DNA from: JASGCK01 sp031538565
Lineage (GTDB): Bacteria > Pseudomonadota > Gammaproteobacteria > Burkholderiales > Burkholderiaceae_C
Direction: 5' to 3'
DNA length: 64,000 bases
Assembly: GCA_031538565.1 (NCBI GenBank)
Contig: JAVKLS010000021.1
Location: forward strand, 1 to 64,000
Shown here: in pieces, positions 13,989 to 22,408 of the stretch
Numbering within the stretch: the stretch's first letter is position 1
Layout: every line of letters starts with the position of its first letter
Notes under the pieces: model-generated
What the model was told of the DNA's origin: nothing
The model's input: the letters and a program-made list of their open reading frames with translations, nothing else
The model's database searches: none
Translations under genes and position numbers: made by a program

Positions 13989-15086
13989 TCAAAAAGGCAG
14001 CACTGCCTTCAATTCACTCTCGCTGAAATCCGTGGGTTGTTTGCCATCCACCTGTACCAAGCGCACCGACCGAGCGGGTGCAAGTAGCACCAGCGTATCC
14101 TTCGCGCACTTGATACCCGCCGCATCACCATCCCCAAAGTACCAAATGCGCCCCTTGGTTTTCGTGTGAGAGATGATGAGCGCCGCCTGTTCATTTGAGC
14201 AAGTTGACCCCATGAGCGCGACGACGTTGTGATAGCAGTGTTGCCACAACCACCAAAGCGCCGTAAAGCCTTCAACAACAATCAAGTCATTGACGGGTTT
14301 CTCGATAGCGTAGCCGCCATAGAGAAACAAGCTTTTATGAAACTCCAGCCGTTCACCCTTCAAGTCACGGCTACTGGGTAGCAGATAACGTGGGCAGTCG
14401 GCATTGATGGATTCATCATCGACGACACGCCCTGCGTACCCAATCAAAGCGCCCGCGCTATCTTTGAGCGGCACAACTACGCGGCCTTTCATCAGCCCAC
14501 GCGCACAGTAACCCAACCCAAAGTGAGCAATGCTCTCAGGCGTAAATCCTCGCGAGGGAAGATAGGCGTGAGCCACATCTAACTCTTTGAGTTCAAACGT
14601 TAGCGGAGGATTGATGACCATCGGCAGCGTTGATGCAGCTACAGGCACAGGGCGGGCAGCTTGATCGTCACCCGCATCATGCTGATCGTTAGCGCGAATT
14701 TTTTGGTTCGGTTTTGCAGCCGAGGCATTCAACTTAGCAAAGCCAACCGAGCCGCCCATTTTGCCGCCATTAAACAAACCATCCAACTGCAAAGCCACCT
14801 TTCTAAAGTCAGCACCATTTTTAGGGTCAAACCCTTCCATGTAAGTCGCAAACTCAATCGCATTGCCACTAGCCCCGCAAGAAAAGCATTGCCATATCTT
14901 GCGTTCTAAATTGGCAGAGAACGATGGCGAACGTGCTTTGCCGTCTCTGCTGACATGGCTTGGCAGTGGGCAAAATGCCAGAGCTTGATTGTTCGGTTTT
15001 TCAAATAGTTCGACATCGTAGTGTTGCAAGATAGCGCGAAAGTCCAAAACCTCGCGCAGTCCTTTGAAATCAAAAAATGCAGCCAT
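13989..15086 (-). CDS. Plasmid DNA primase with CHC2 zinc finger and TOPRIM domain
   Basis: A 365-residue DnaG-like primase. The N-terminal zinc-binding domain has ligands C39, H44, C67 and C70 (FCPLPSH...WQCFSCGASG). The C-terminal TOPRIM region has the acidic motif IVVEGFTA and the metal-binding YFGDGDAAGIKCA segment. It lacks the helicase-binding tail of chromosomal DnaG and is shorter (DnaG is about 600 residues), as usual for mobile-element primases. It would synthesise RNA primers during element replication. A terminator follows the gene. The gene is convergent to none and stands alone on its strand; the 331-bp region before it holds no other gene. Confidence 0.85.
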   Translation of the reverse strand: MAAFFDFKGLREVLDFRAILQHYDVELFEKPNNQALAFCPLPSHVSRDGKARSPSFSANLERKIWQCFSCGASGNAIEFATYMEGFDPKNGADFRKVALQLDGLFNGGKMGGSVGFAKLNASAAKPNQKIRANDQHDAGDDQAARPVPVAASTLPMVINPPLTFELKELDVAHAYLPSRGFTPESIAHFGLGYCARGLMKGRVVVPLKDSAGALIGYAGRVVDDESINADCPRYLLPSSRDLKGERLEFHKSLFLYGGYAIEKPVNDLIVVEGFTALWWLWQHCYHNVVALMGSTCSNEQAALIISHTKTKGRIWYFGDGDAAGIKCAKDTLVLLAPARSVRLVQVDGKQPTDFSESELKAVLPF

Positions 15087-15417
15087 AAAAATCCTTTGTA
15101 AAAAAGAGCAAACCTCAAAATCTGAGCGTCATACGCAGCGCAATAAGCACACGCAACGACTCCAAATCTGCGCCAAAGAGCGCGAGGTGCAACCTATACA
15201 AAAGCAAATTCGAGGGCGCTTGTCAAAGACACACGCCAGCCAGCCTGTCAAGACGTTGTGAAATCCCGCGCAATATGCTTTACTGGTGCAGGTTGTTCTA
15301 CACGTTGTCAGGTAAATGGTTGGTCATCAAAGACAGAGCGCAGGGTTTCAGTTCGTGCTTCGCACGAGTTGGAATCTTGCTTCTGTTTAACCTTTTTTTG
15401 ATGAAAGCTTTTTATTC
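15087..15417. other. Intergenic region without a gene
   Basis: No supported gene. It holds the divergent leaders of the primase and the 157-codon gene, and a perfect hairpin TCGTGC-TTC-GCACGA at 15353-15367 in the leader of the latter. The right 60 bp are T-rich. Confidence 0.6.
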
Positions 15418-15891
15418 ATGACTACTGCAAATTCAAGTTCCACAAGCCCTACTGCTAAATCACTAAGTTCAGCATCCACCGCAGCGCCAGCCAAGCCCGC
15501 AGGCGCACCTACTGCTAACCCAGCGAGTGCACCCCACGCAGGCGGTGCATCCGACTTTCCACACACGCCAAACCATCCGCCAAGACAGGTGGATATGCCC
15601 ATTCAGGGCGAACGCCAGTGCTACTTTGGTGAAGTGGTGAATGAGCGCGGCACGTACTGGGCGCAGCTCTTAGTCCGTGTGGTCGATAAGGTATCGGTCA
15701 TGGTGGATACACCTGATCGCATTGTGGTTGCCACGCACTTATTGGGCGGCAATGCGAAGCTGTTTTTGAATCGCCAAGTGGTGCATACGGAGGTGATCCG
15801 CAGCGCGTCAGGTGAAGATCAAATACTGCTGCACACCAAGGGCGGATCGGGCTACCCCGACAAGCTGGTGTTTCAGTACAACCGTGTGTAG
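15418..15891 (+). CDS. Hypothetical plasmid protein with Ala/Pro-rich N-terminus
   Basis: A 157-residue protein. Residues 1-60 are low-complexity (Ser, Thr, Ala, Pro, Gly). Residues about 62-157 form a strand-rich domain (RQCYFGEVVNERGTYWAQ, LLVRVVDKVSVMVDT, RQVVHTEVIRSASGEDQIL) that could be an OB-like or beta-barrel fold, but I do not recognise the family. It ends 66 bp before a strong terminator, and the serine recombinase begins downstream of that. It is probably an element-borne accessory protein; a DNA-binding role is only a guess. Confidence 0.55.
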   Translation: MTTANSSSTSPTAKSLSSASTAAPAKPAGAPTANPASAPHAGGASDFPHTPNHPPRQVDMPIQGERQCYFGEVVNERGTYWAQLLVRVVDKVSVMVDTPDRIVVATHLLGGNAKLFLNRQVVHTEVIRSASGEDQILLHTKGGSGYPDKLVFQYNRV

Positions 15892-15957
15892 GTTGGCTTA
15901 GGTTTGTTCTTAATCGGTTTTGTTTGCCCGTGAGTCCTTGGCGGCTGTGCCGCCCTT

Positions 15958-15997
15958 AGCCATCTCTCTCAGTTTTTGGGAGAGGTGGCTTTTTTAT
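15958..15997 (+). terminator. Rho-independent terminator
   Basis: AGCCATCTCTCTC and GGGAGAGGTGGCT pair with few mismatches around AGTTTTT and run into TTTTTTATT. It separates the 157-codon gene from the serine recombinase. Confidence 0.8.
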
Positions 15998-16063
15998 TGC
16001 TTTGCAACGCCGTAAACTCTAAAATAACTACTGGACAAAATACACCCTTTTTGTTTTTTAAGG

Positions 16064-17692
16064 ATGCCCACCATGCCCCGCAATCCCTTGCCCATTAACT
16101 CACCCACCGCCATGCCAACCGAAACCAAATCCGTCGGTATTTGGCTTCGCGTCTCTACTGAAGACCAAGTCAAAGGTGAATCCCTAGAGGTTCACGAAGA
16201 CCGCGCCCGCAGCTATGCCGATGTAAAAGGCTGGAATGTTACTGAGGTGTATCGCCTAGAAGCGGTATCAGGCAAGGGAGTATCCGATCACCCCGAAACC
16301 AAGCGGATGTTGGCGGACATTAAAAGCGGACACATTAGCGCGTTGATTTTCTCAAAACTGGCGAGGTTATCGCGGAACAATCGGGAGCTGTTGGAATTTG
16401 CTGACTTCTTCAAAGCCTATAACGCCGACCTCGTATCCCTTGCAGAATCCATCGACACATCCAGCCCCGCAGGACGGATGTTCTACAACATGCTTGCCAG
16501 TATGGCGAACTGGGAGCGCGAAGAGATTGCCGCCCGTGTTGCTGCATCTGTGCCTATCCGCGCTCGTATGGGTAAGTCTATTGGCGGCCCCACGCCTTTT
16601 GGTTATCAGATGGTGAACAAGCAATTGGAGCTTGACCCCAAGGAAGCGCCCATACGCGAGTTGATGTACCACCTCTACAAAGAGCACCGCCGTAAAAAGG
16701 TCGTGGCTCAAATGCTGAATGATGCAGGGCATCGGATGCGCAGTGGCACAAAGTTTAGCGATACCACGGTGGACAGGCTGCTGCGCGATACGACAGCCAA
16801 AGGAGTCAAACGCACCAACTTCACTAAAAATGTCTTTGCTGACAACATCCGTATCTTTGAACTGAAACCCGAAAGCGAATGGGTGTATCAAAAAGTCCCC
16901 GCCATTGTGTCGGAAGAGCTTTGGGCTGACGTGGTCGGTTCTATGAATGAGCGGCGTGTTTACGGTAGGCGGCAAGCCAAGCGGGTGAATCACTTGTTCA
17001 TGGGCTACACGTTTTGTGAATGCGGCACAAAGATGATCGTGCCCTCTAACGTCAAAAAATACTGCTGTATGGCGTGCAAGAACAAAATTGGGCACGACAC
17101 CCTCAAAGCCATCTTTGCGTCCGAATTAAAGGGGTTTGTGTTTGATGAGGCGGAAGTGACCAAACACCGCAGAGACGGTCAAAAGGAGCTTGACCGTCTC
17201 ACGCTCGACATTAGCAGGCGTGAACAGCAAATTGCTAAAGCCAATCAAGACATGGATGTATTGATTGAAATGGTGCGCGTGGGCGTACTCTCGATGGAGG
17301 GCTTTAAGACGCGCAATCAGCCCAATGAAGAGGAAATTGCAGCGCTCAAAAAAGAGTTGCCTCAGCTTATGGGACAGCGGGATGCCATGCGTGTGGCACT
17401 GACTTCGCAAGAAGAGGTGATGCACGTGTCCAGAGACTTGGCAAATCGGTTTGAAGAAATGCCGCAAACCGAGCAGCGGGCGATTGTTGAGACGATTGTG
17501 CAAACCATCAAAGTGGCAAAAGACGAAGTGGAAATTTCTTTCCTCTTTAATCCTAGCGCGACACGTTCACCCGAGGTAACAGTTTATGATCGACCCAGCC
17601 CAAAGGGAGTGAGAGGAGACTCTAAACGTGTCTCCTCTCAGACTCTGCTCGGAACTGATAGCGGATTGGCAACATTACCAGACCCCAATTAA
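16064..17692 (+). CDS. Large serine recombinase (integrase)
   Basis: A 542-residue large serine recombinase. The N-terminal resolvase domain has the catalytic Ser31 in WLRVSTEDQ and the arginines of SKLARLSRN and NWEREEIAAR. A recombinase domain follows (GGPTPFGYQ ... RLLRDTTAKG), then a zinc-ribbon with CEC and CCMACK pairs near residues 320-345, and a long coiled-coil (LDRLTLDISRREQQIAKANQD). These enzymes integrate and excise elements between short attP and attB sites, normally next to their own gene. The stop codon lies 17 bp before fdsA, so the right end of the element is probably here. M4 (ATG 16073) is an alternative start with a better-placed AAGGA. Confidence 0.9.
   Translation: MPTMPRNPLPINSPTAMPTETKSVGIWLRVSTEDQVKGESLEVHEDRARSYADVKGWNVTEVYRLEAVSGKGVSDHPETKRMLADIKSGHISALIFSKLARLSRNNRELLEFADFFKAYNADLVSLAESIDTSSPAGRMFYNMLASMANWEREEIAARVAASVPIRARMGKSIGGPTPFGYQMVNKQLELDPKEAPIRELMYHLYKEHRRKKVVAQMLNDAGHRMRSGTKFSDTTVDRLLRDTTAKGVKRTNFTKNVFADNIRIFELKPESEWVYQKVPAIVSEELWADVVGSMNERRVYGRRQAKRVNHLFMGYTFCECGTKMIVPSNVKKYCCMACKNKIGHDTLKAIFASELKGFVFDEAEVTKHRRDGQKELDRLTLDISRREQQIAKANQDMDVLIEMVRVGVLSMEGFKTRNQPNEEEIAALKKELPQLMGQRDAMRVALTSQEEVMHVSRDLANRFEEMPQTEQRAIVETIVQTIKVAKDEVEISFLFNPSATRSPEVTVYDRPSPKGVRGDSKRVSSQTLLGTDSGLATLPDPN
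17610..17640. repeat. 11-bp perfect hairpin in the 3' end of the serine recombinase gene
   Basis: TGAGAGGAGAC (17610-17620) and GTCTCCTCTCA (17630-17640) pair perfectly around a 9-nt loop. It is still inside the coding sequence, 70 bp from fdsA. It could be an attachment-site component or a transcription attenuator. There is no T-run directly after it. Confidence 0.75.
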
Positions 17693-17709
17693 AAATGAGG
17701 AGAACAACG

Positions 17710-20589
17710 ATGTCAGAGCCGCTCATCCATTTCACCCTAGACGGTAAAAAAATTGCCGCGCATAACGGCGAATCTATTTTGAACGCTGCCAAGCGGCATG
17801 GCGTGGACATCCCGCATCTTTGCTACAAAGACGGTTACCGCGCCGATGGCAATTGCCGCGCGTGCGTGGTGGAGATAAAAGGTGAGCGCGTGCTTGCCCC
17901 TAGCTGCTGCCGCAATGTGACCAAGGACATGGAGGTGCAGGCGCAGTCGCCCCGTGCCATTCAAAGTCAAAAAATGGTGCTTGAGATGCTGCTGTCGGAT
18001 ATGCCTGATGAGGGCTACAAGTGGAATGATGCAGATGAATTGAGCTCGGTCGCCAGCGCATCCCAACACGGAGAGCTCTCTGCATGGGCGGAGCACATGA
18101 GTGTTGCCGTGCGTCCTGAACTCAAGGCGATTGCTCGCCAAGCCTCGAGCACATGGACCGATGCCAGCCATCCAGCCATGCTGGTGAATTTAGACGCTTG
18201 TATCCAATGCACCCGTTGTGTGCGTGCGTGCCGGGAAGAGCAAGTCAATGACGTGATCGGCTACGCCATGCGCGGCTCGCATTCCAAAATTGTGTTTGAT
18301 TTGGATGACCCCATGCAAGAAAGCAGCTGCGTGGCGTGCGGCGAGTGTGTGCAAGCCTGCCCCACAGGGGCGCTCATGCCAAAGACGCTGGTAGGCTCGC
18401 AAAAAGTCGATCGCGAAGTCGATTCCGTTTGTCCGTTTTGCGGCGTGGGTTGCCAGATCACCTACAAAGTTAAAGATGAAAAAATTGTGGCGGTCAATGG
18501 TCGCGATGGCCCCGCCAACCATGACCGCTTGTGCGTCAAAGGACGCTTTGGTTTTGATTACGTGCACCATGCAGCGCGACTAACCAAACCCTTGATTCGC
18601 AAGGCAGGCGTGCCCAAAGATCCTGCCATCTTGGATAAACAAGACAAAGCGATTTCCGATGTTTTCCGCGAGGCAACGTGGGAGGAGGCGCTGGATTTTG
18701 CAGCAGGCGGCTTACTCAAACTCAAGCAGCAATACGGGCTCAAAGCCTTATCTGGCTTTGGTTCGGCAAAAGGCAGTAACGAAGAGGCTTATCTGTTTCA
18801 AAAATTAGTACGTACGGGATTTGGCTCAAACAATGTTGACCACTGCACGCGCCTTTGTCATGCCTCGAGCGTGGCGGCGCTGCTCGAGGGCGTGGGCTCG
18901 GGCGCGGTGAGCAACCAAGTCAACGACGTGGCCAACTCGGAGCTCATCATCGTGATTGGCTCAAACCCCACGGCAAATCATCCTGTGGCAGCAACGTGGA
19001 TGAAAAACGCAGCCAAGCGAGGCACAAAAATTGTGTTGGCTGACCCGCGCATCACCGACATTGGCAAGCACGCATGGCGCACCTTGCAGTTCAAGGCCGA
19101 TACCGATGTGGCCATGCTAAACGCCATGATTTACACCGTGATCGAAGAGGGCTTGGTAGATGAGACCTTCATCAAAAATCGCGCCAGCAACTTTGAAGCA
19201 CTTGCAGAAAACGTGAAGGCGTATAGCCCCGAGCGGATGGCTCCCATTTGCGGCATTGCGGCGGAAACCTTGCGCGAAGTGGCGCGTGCGTTTGCCAAAG
19301 CCAAGTCCGCCATGATTTTGTGGGGCATGGGCGTGTCGCAGCACGTGCACGGCACGGACAACGCTCGCTGCTTGATTGCGCTGGTGTCCGTGACGGGGCA
19401 AATCGGCAAGCCAGGCTCGGGCTTGCATCCGCTGCGCGGGCAAAACAATGTGCAGGGCGCATCGGATGCGGGCTTGATTCCCATGATGTTCCCGAATTAC
19501 CAGCGCGTGGACAACGCGGCAGCACACGCTTGGTTTGAAAATTTTTGGGGCGCAAAGCTAGACACCAAGCCAGGTCTGACGGTGGTGGAAACCATGAACG
19601 CGGCTTTGTTTGACGACAGCCATCCCGCCAAAATTCACGGTATGTTTGTCGAGGGAGAAAACCCCGCCATGAGTGACCCCGACCTCAACCATGCGCGTCA
19701 CGCCATGGCGGAGTTAAAGCATTTTGTGGTGCAAGATATTTTTATGACCGAAACTGCGTGGCTGGCTGATGTGATTCTTCCCGCGTCCGCGTGGCCCGAA
19801 AAAACGGGTACAGCGTCCAATACGGATCGCATGGTGCAAATGGGCAAGCAAGCCATCAAGCCGCCAGGCGATGCGCGGCAAGACTTGTGGATATTGCAAC
19901 AAATTGCGCGTCGCATGGGACTGAAATGGCAGTACATGAGCGAAGCTTCGTTTGCGGGCGATGGGCAAGGCGACCAGTCGGGCGTGGCCAATGTGTATGA
20001 AGAAATGCGACAAGCTATGCACGCGGCGCTGTCGGGCATTACGTGGGAGCGCTTGCAAAAGAACTCCAGCGTCACCTATCCCTGTCATACGCTGGAAGAC
20101 CCTGGCAGCCCGACTATTTTTATCGACAAATTCCCTACGGCGGATGGGCGCGTCAAACTTGTTCCTGCCGACATCATTCCCGCAAATGAGCGTCCAGACG
20201 ATGAATACCCCATGGTTTTGATTACGGGACGCCAACTTGAGCACTGGCACACAGGATCAATGACGCGCCGCGCAACGGTGCTCGATGCGATTGAGCCGCA
20301 AGCCACGGTTTCCATGAACGGCGCGGACATGGACAAGCATGGCTTGCAAGCGGGCGATGTGGTCACGATTCAATCGCGGCGCGGCGAAGTCGCTATTCAT
20401 GTGCGCCGCGACGATGGCACACCCAGTGGCGCGGTGTTTATTCCATTTGCGTACTACGAAGCGGCGGCCAATAAACTGACCAACGCCGCGTTTGACCCCG
20501 TGGCAAAAATCCCCGAATTCAAATATTGCGCGGTGCGCTTGTCCAAGGGCGATCGGGGCGGCAAGATGGCGACGGAGTTTGGGTTTTAA
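17710..20589 (+). CDS. fdsA: NAD-linked formate dehydrogenase, alpha (molybdopterin) subunit
   Basis: A 959-residue molybdenum/tungsten bis-MGD enzyme oxidising formate to CO2. The order is an N-terminal 2Fe-2S ferredoxin domain (CYKDGYRADGNCRAC), a His/Cys and two 4Fe-4S clusters (CIQCTRCVRAC, CVACGECVQACPTG), the CPFCGVGC cluster of the catalytic domain, the Mo-ligand Cys379 in DHCTRLCH, and the MGD-binding C-terminal domain. ATG 17710 is chosen because GAGGAG lies 8 bases upstream. In related bacteria it is made in an fdsGBACD operon and works with FdsB and FdsG. Here those partners are absent upstream, where the serine recombinase stands, and no fdhD follows. Confidence 0.92.
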   Translation: MSEPLIHFTLDGKKIAAHNGESILNAAKRHGVDIPHLCYKDGYRADGNCRACVVEIKGERVLAPSCCRNVTKDMEVQAQSPRAIQSQKMVLEMLLSDMPDEGYKWNDADELSSVASASQHGELSAWAEHMSVAVRPELKAIARQASSTWTDASHPAMLVNLDACIQCTRCVRACREEQVNDVIGYAMRGSHSKIVFDLDDPMQESSCVACGECVQACPTGALMPKTLVGSQKVDREVDSVCPFCGVGCQITYKVKDEKIVAVNGRDGPANHDRLCVKGRFGFDYVHHAARLTKPLIRKAGVPKDPAILDKQDKAISDVFREATWEEALDFAAGGLLKLKQQYGLKALSGFGSAKGSNEEAYLFQKLVRTGFGSNNVDHCTRLCHASSVAALLEGVGSGAVSNQVNDVANSELIIVIGSNPTANHPVAATWMKNAAKRGTKIVLADPRITDIGKHAWRTLQFKADTDVAMLNAMIYTVIEEGLVDETFIKNRASNFEALAENVKAYSPERMAPICGIAAETLREVARAFAKAKSAMILWGMGVSQHVHGTDNARCLIALVSVTGQIGKPGSGLHPLRGQNNVQGASDAGLIPMMFPNYQRVDNAAAHAWFENFWGAKLDTKPGLTVVETMNAALFDDSHPAKIHGMFVEGENPAMSDPDLNHARHAMAELKHFVVQDIFMTETAWLADVILPASAWPEKTGTASNTDRMVQMGKQAIKPPGDARQDLWILQQIARRMGLKWQYMSEASFAGDGQGDQSGVANVYEEMRQAMHAALSGITWERLQKNSSVTYPCHTLEDPGSPTIFIDKFPTADGRVKLVPADIIPANERPDDEYPMVLITGRQLEHWHTGSMTRRATVLDAIEPQATVSMNGADMDKHGLQAGDVVTIQSRRGEVAIHVRRDDGTPSGAVFIPFAYYEAAANKLTNAAFDPVAKIPEFKYCAVRLSKGDRGGKMATEFGF

Positions 20590-20640
20590 ACGAATGGAAT
20601 CGCTGTAATCGCAGCACTCGACACAGTGAACCCAGTCAAA

Positions 20641-20913
20641 TTAATAGACACACGACTCCTCTAAAGACTGATGATGCAAGCGTTCGAATTCGACTGGCGT
20701 AAGCCAGCCCGCATCGGTGCGGAGGTACGTGATGTCGCCCACCCACACCTGATTGGGCTTCTCTAGCGTGAATTGACGATCCAGCACATTGGCATTCACG
20801 GGCATCTTGTGCTTGGAGTTGGTGGTTGCCTTGAATTTGCGTACCGCTCGCGCTCGCAAGCCCAGTCGCGCCAGCGCACGCCCGACGGTGCGCTCGCTCA
20901 CGAGCAACCCCAA
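20641..20913 (-). pseudogene. IS3 OrfB transposase remnant
   Basis: A 90-codon frame encodes part of the OrfB integrase core (SERTVGRALARLGLRARAVRKF, then RQFTLEKPNQVWVGDITY, which holds the first catalytic Asp) and then jumps at GWL to the C-terminal end of the family (TPVEFERLHHQSLEESCVY). The segment with the second Asp and the Glu is deleted, so it is inactive. Confidence 0.8.
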
Positions 20914-21162
20914 AGCGTGGACATCTCTTGCTTAAATTGATCACTATGCCTTTTTGACATTTCTGCACTCCTTCGAGGTTGATTAAAACCTTCAAAGGAA
21001 TCGACTGTCTATTTTTGTGGCTAGGTTCACTCACGAGCAACCCCAAAGCGTGGACATCTCTTGCTTAAATTGATCACTATGCCGTTTTGACATTTCTGTC
21101 CTCCTTCTAGGTTGATTAAAACCTTCAAAGGAATCGACTGCCTATTTTTGTGGCTAGGTTCA
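20897..21162. repeat. Tandem duplication of 133 bp (two copies)
   Basis: Copy one 20897-21029 and copy two 21030-21162 differ at only a few positions (for example CCTTTTTG against CCGTTTTG). Each carries the IS end and the OrfA start. Confidence 0.85.
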
Positions 21163-21203
21163 GGCGATCACTGGTCTTTAGTGAACGCCTTTAAACTTAG
21201 TGG

Positions 21204-21277
21204 TGGAGGTGCGACCCAGAGTCGAACTGGGCTAACTGGATTTGCAATCCAGGGCATAACCGCTTTGCTATCGCACC
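21204..21277 (-). tRNA. tRNA-Cys (GCA)
   Basis: A 74-nt cloverleaf on the minus strand: acceptor GGTGCGA/CGCACC with encoded TCCA end, anticodon arm CTGGATTGCAAATCCAG giving GCA, and T arm with GTTCGACTC. Followed upstream by tRNA-Gly on the same strand. Confidence 0.95.
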
Positions 21278-21294
21278 GTCAAATTCAGTAGTTA

Positions 21295-21331
21295 AAAAAG
21301 GGAAGACACCGAATGGATGGCTTCCCTTTTT
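21295..21331. terminator. Perfect 11-bp hairpin between the two tRNA genes
   Basis: AAAAAGGGAAG (21295-21305) and CTTCCCTTTTT (21321-21331) pair perfectly around a 15-nt loop with T-runs on either strand. It would act as a terminator or a processing structure between tRNA-Gly and tRNA-Cys. Confidence 0.65.
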
Positions 21332-21343
21332 CACTGGAATATC

Positions 21344-21419
21344 TGGAGCGGGAAAAGAGTCTCGAACTCTCGACCTCAACCTTGGCAAGGTTGCGCTCTA
21401 CCAACTGAGCTACTCCCGC
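21344..21419 (-). tRNA. tRNA-Gly (GCC)
   Basis: A 76-nt cloverleaf on the minus strand: acceptor GCGGGAG/TTCCCGC with encoded TCCA, D arm AGCTCAGTTGGTAGAGC, anticodon loop TTGCCAA giving GCC, T arm GAGTTCGAGACTC. Confidence 0.95.
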
Positions 21420-21460
21420 GAGTGGGGGCAAGTATAACAAAGTTTTTTAAGGGTCAATTT

Positions 21461-22408
21461 TTAGATCCTCTTTAGTCCTTTTGGCAGCGGAAATTTAATC
21501 GTTTCCATTACGCCTTGCATGGTTCGCACGTGCGTCACGGCAATTGCACCGAGGGCTCGCACGCGCTCAATCACGCCTTTGACAAGCACATCGGGAGCCG
21601 ACGCGCCCGCCGTCACGCCCACGCGACGGGCTCCTGCAAACCACGCAGCGTTCACCTCATCCGCACTATCGACCATGTGGCTGGCAACGCCCAGCTTTCG
21701 CGCCAGTTCAGCTAGCCGATTGCTATTGGAGCTAGTGGGGCTTCCTACCACGATCATGACATCCACTTGCGGCGAAAGCAGCTTGACTGCGTCTTGTCTG
21801 TTTTGCGTGGCGTAACAAATGTCTTGCATTTTTGGCAAGCGCACCCGTGGAAACCGCGCCAGCACTGCGTTTGAAATTTCAGCCGCGTCGTCCACGCTGA
21901 GTGTGGTTTGCGTCACCAGCGCCAGTTTTTCCGTTTGCGTGGGCGCCACTGCTGCAACATCAGCAACGTCTTCAACCAAATGAATGCCCGAGGCCAATTG
22001 CCCCATCGTGCCCTCCACTTCGGGATGACCTTTGTGCCCAATCATGATGAACTCAAAACCTTCTTGTGCGAGTTTGGCAACTTCAACGTGAACTTTACTC
22101 ACAAGTGGGCAAGTGGCATCAAACACCTTAAAGCCTCGTGCAGCCGCCTCTTGTTGAATGGCCTTGCTCACGCCGTGCGCGGAAAAAACCAAGGCTGCCC
22201 CCTTGGGCACGTCGCTCAAGTCTTCAATAAAGATAGCGCCGCGCGATTTCAAGTCGTTAACCACGTAGGTGTTGTGCACGATTTCGTGTCGCACATAAAT
22301 GGGCGCACCAAACTTTTGCAGCGCACGCTCCACAATTTCAATGGCACGATCCACTCCCGCGCAAAATCCGCGTGGCTCGGCAAGAATGATTTCTTGTAAC
22401 CCGCTCAT
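21461..22408 (-). CDS. ispH: 4-hydroxy-3-methylbut-2-enyl diphosphate reductase
   Basis: A 315-residue IspH/LytB enzyme, the last step of the MEP isoprenoid pathway, which reduces HMBPP to IPP and DMAPP with a 4Fe-4S cluster. The three cluster cysteines lie in PRGFCAGVDRAI, FDATCPLVSKVH and QDICYATQNRQ. Conserved histidines occur in HEIVHN and SAHGVSK, and the TTLSVDD and SSNSNRLAELA segments line the substrate pocket. Length is normal. The start overlaps the end of the FKBP gene by 4 bp, a gene order widespread in betaproteobacteria. Confidence 0.96.
   Translation of the reverse strand: MSGLQEIILAEPRGFCAGVDRAIEIVERALQKFGAPIYVRHEIVHNTYVVNDLKSRGAIFIEDLSDVPKGAALVFSAHGVSKAIQQEAAARGFKVFDATCPLVSKVHVEVAKLAQEGFEFIMIGHKGHPEVEGTMGQLASGIHLVEDVADVAAVAPTQTEKLALVTQTTLSVDDAAEISNAVLARFPRVRLPKMQDICYATQNRQDAVKLLSPQVDVMIVVGSPTSSNSNRLAELARKLGVASHMVDSADEVNAAWFAGARRVGVTAGASAPDVLVKGVIERVRALGAIAVTHVRTMQGVMETIKFPLPKGLKRI

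Larger units (their letters stand above)
20627..21162 (-). mobile_element. Decayed IS3-family element with internal deletion and duplicated end
   Basis: The two ends are related inverted repeats: TGAACCCAGTC...AATAGACA at 20627 and TGAACCTAGCC...AATAGACA read from 21162. Between them remain only an OrfA start (MSKRHSDQFKQE) and pieces of OrfB joined to each other. A 133-bp segment at the OrfA end is repeated in tandem (20897-21029 and 21030-21162). It cannot make a transposase. It lies 37 bp after fdsA, where fdhD/fdsD would be expected. Confidence 0.8.

Noticed and set aside
20636..21046. 136-codon minus-strand frame across the decayed IS
   Set aside because: It is an out-of-frame reading through the IS remnants and the duplicated end; only the short OrfB piece matches a family.
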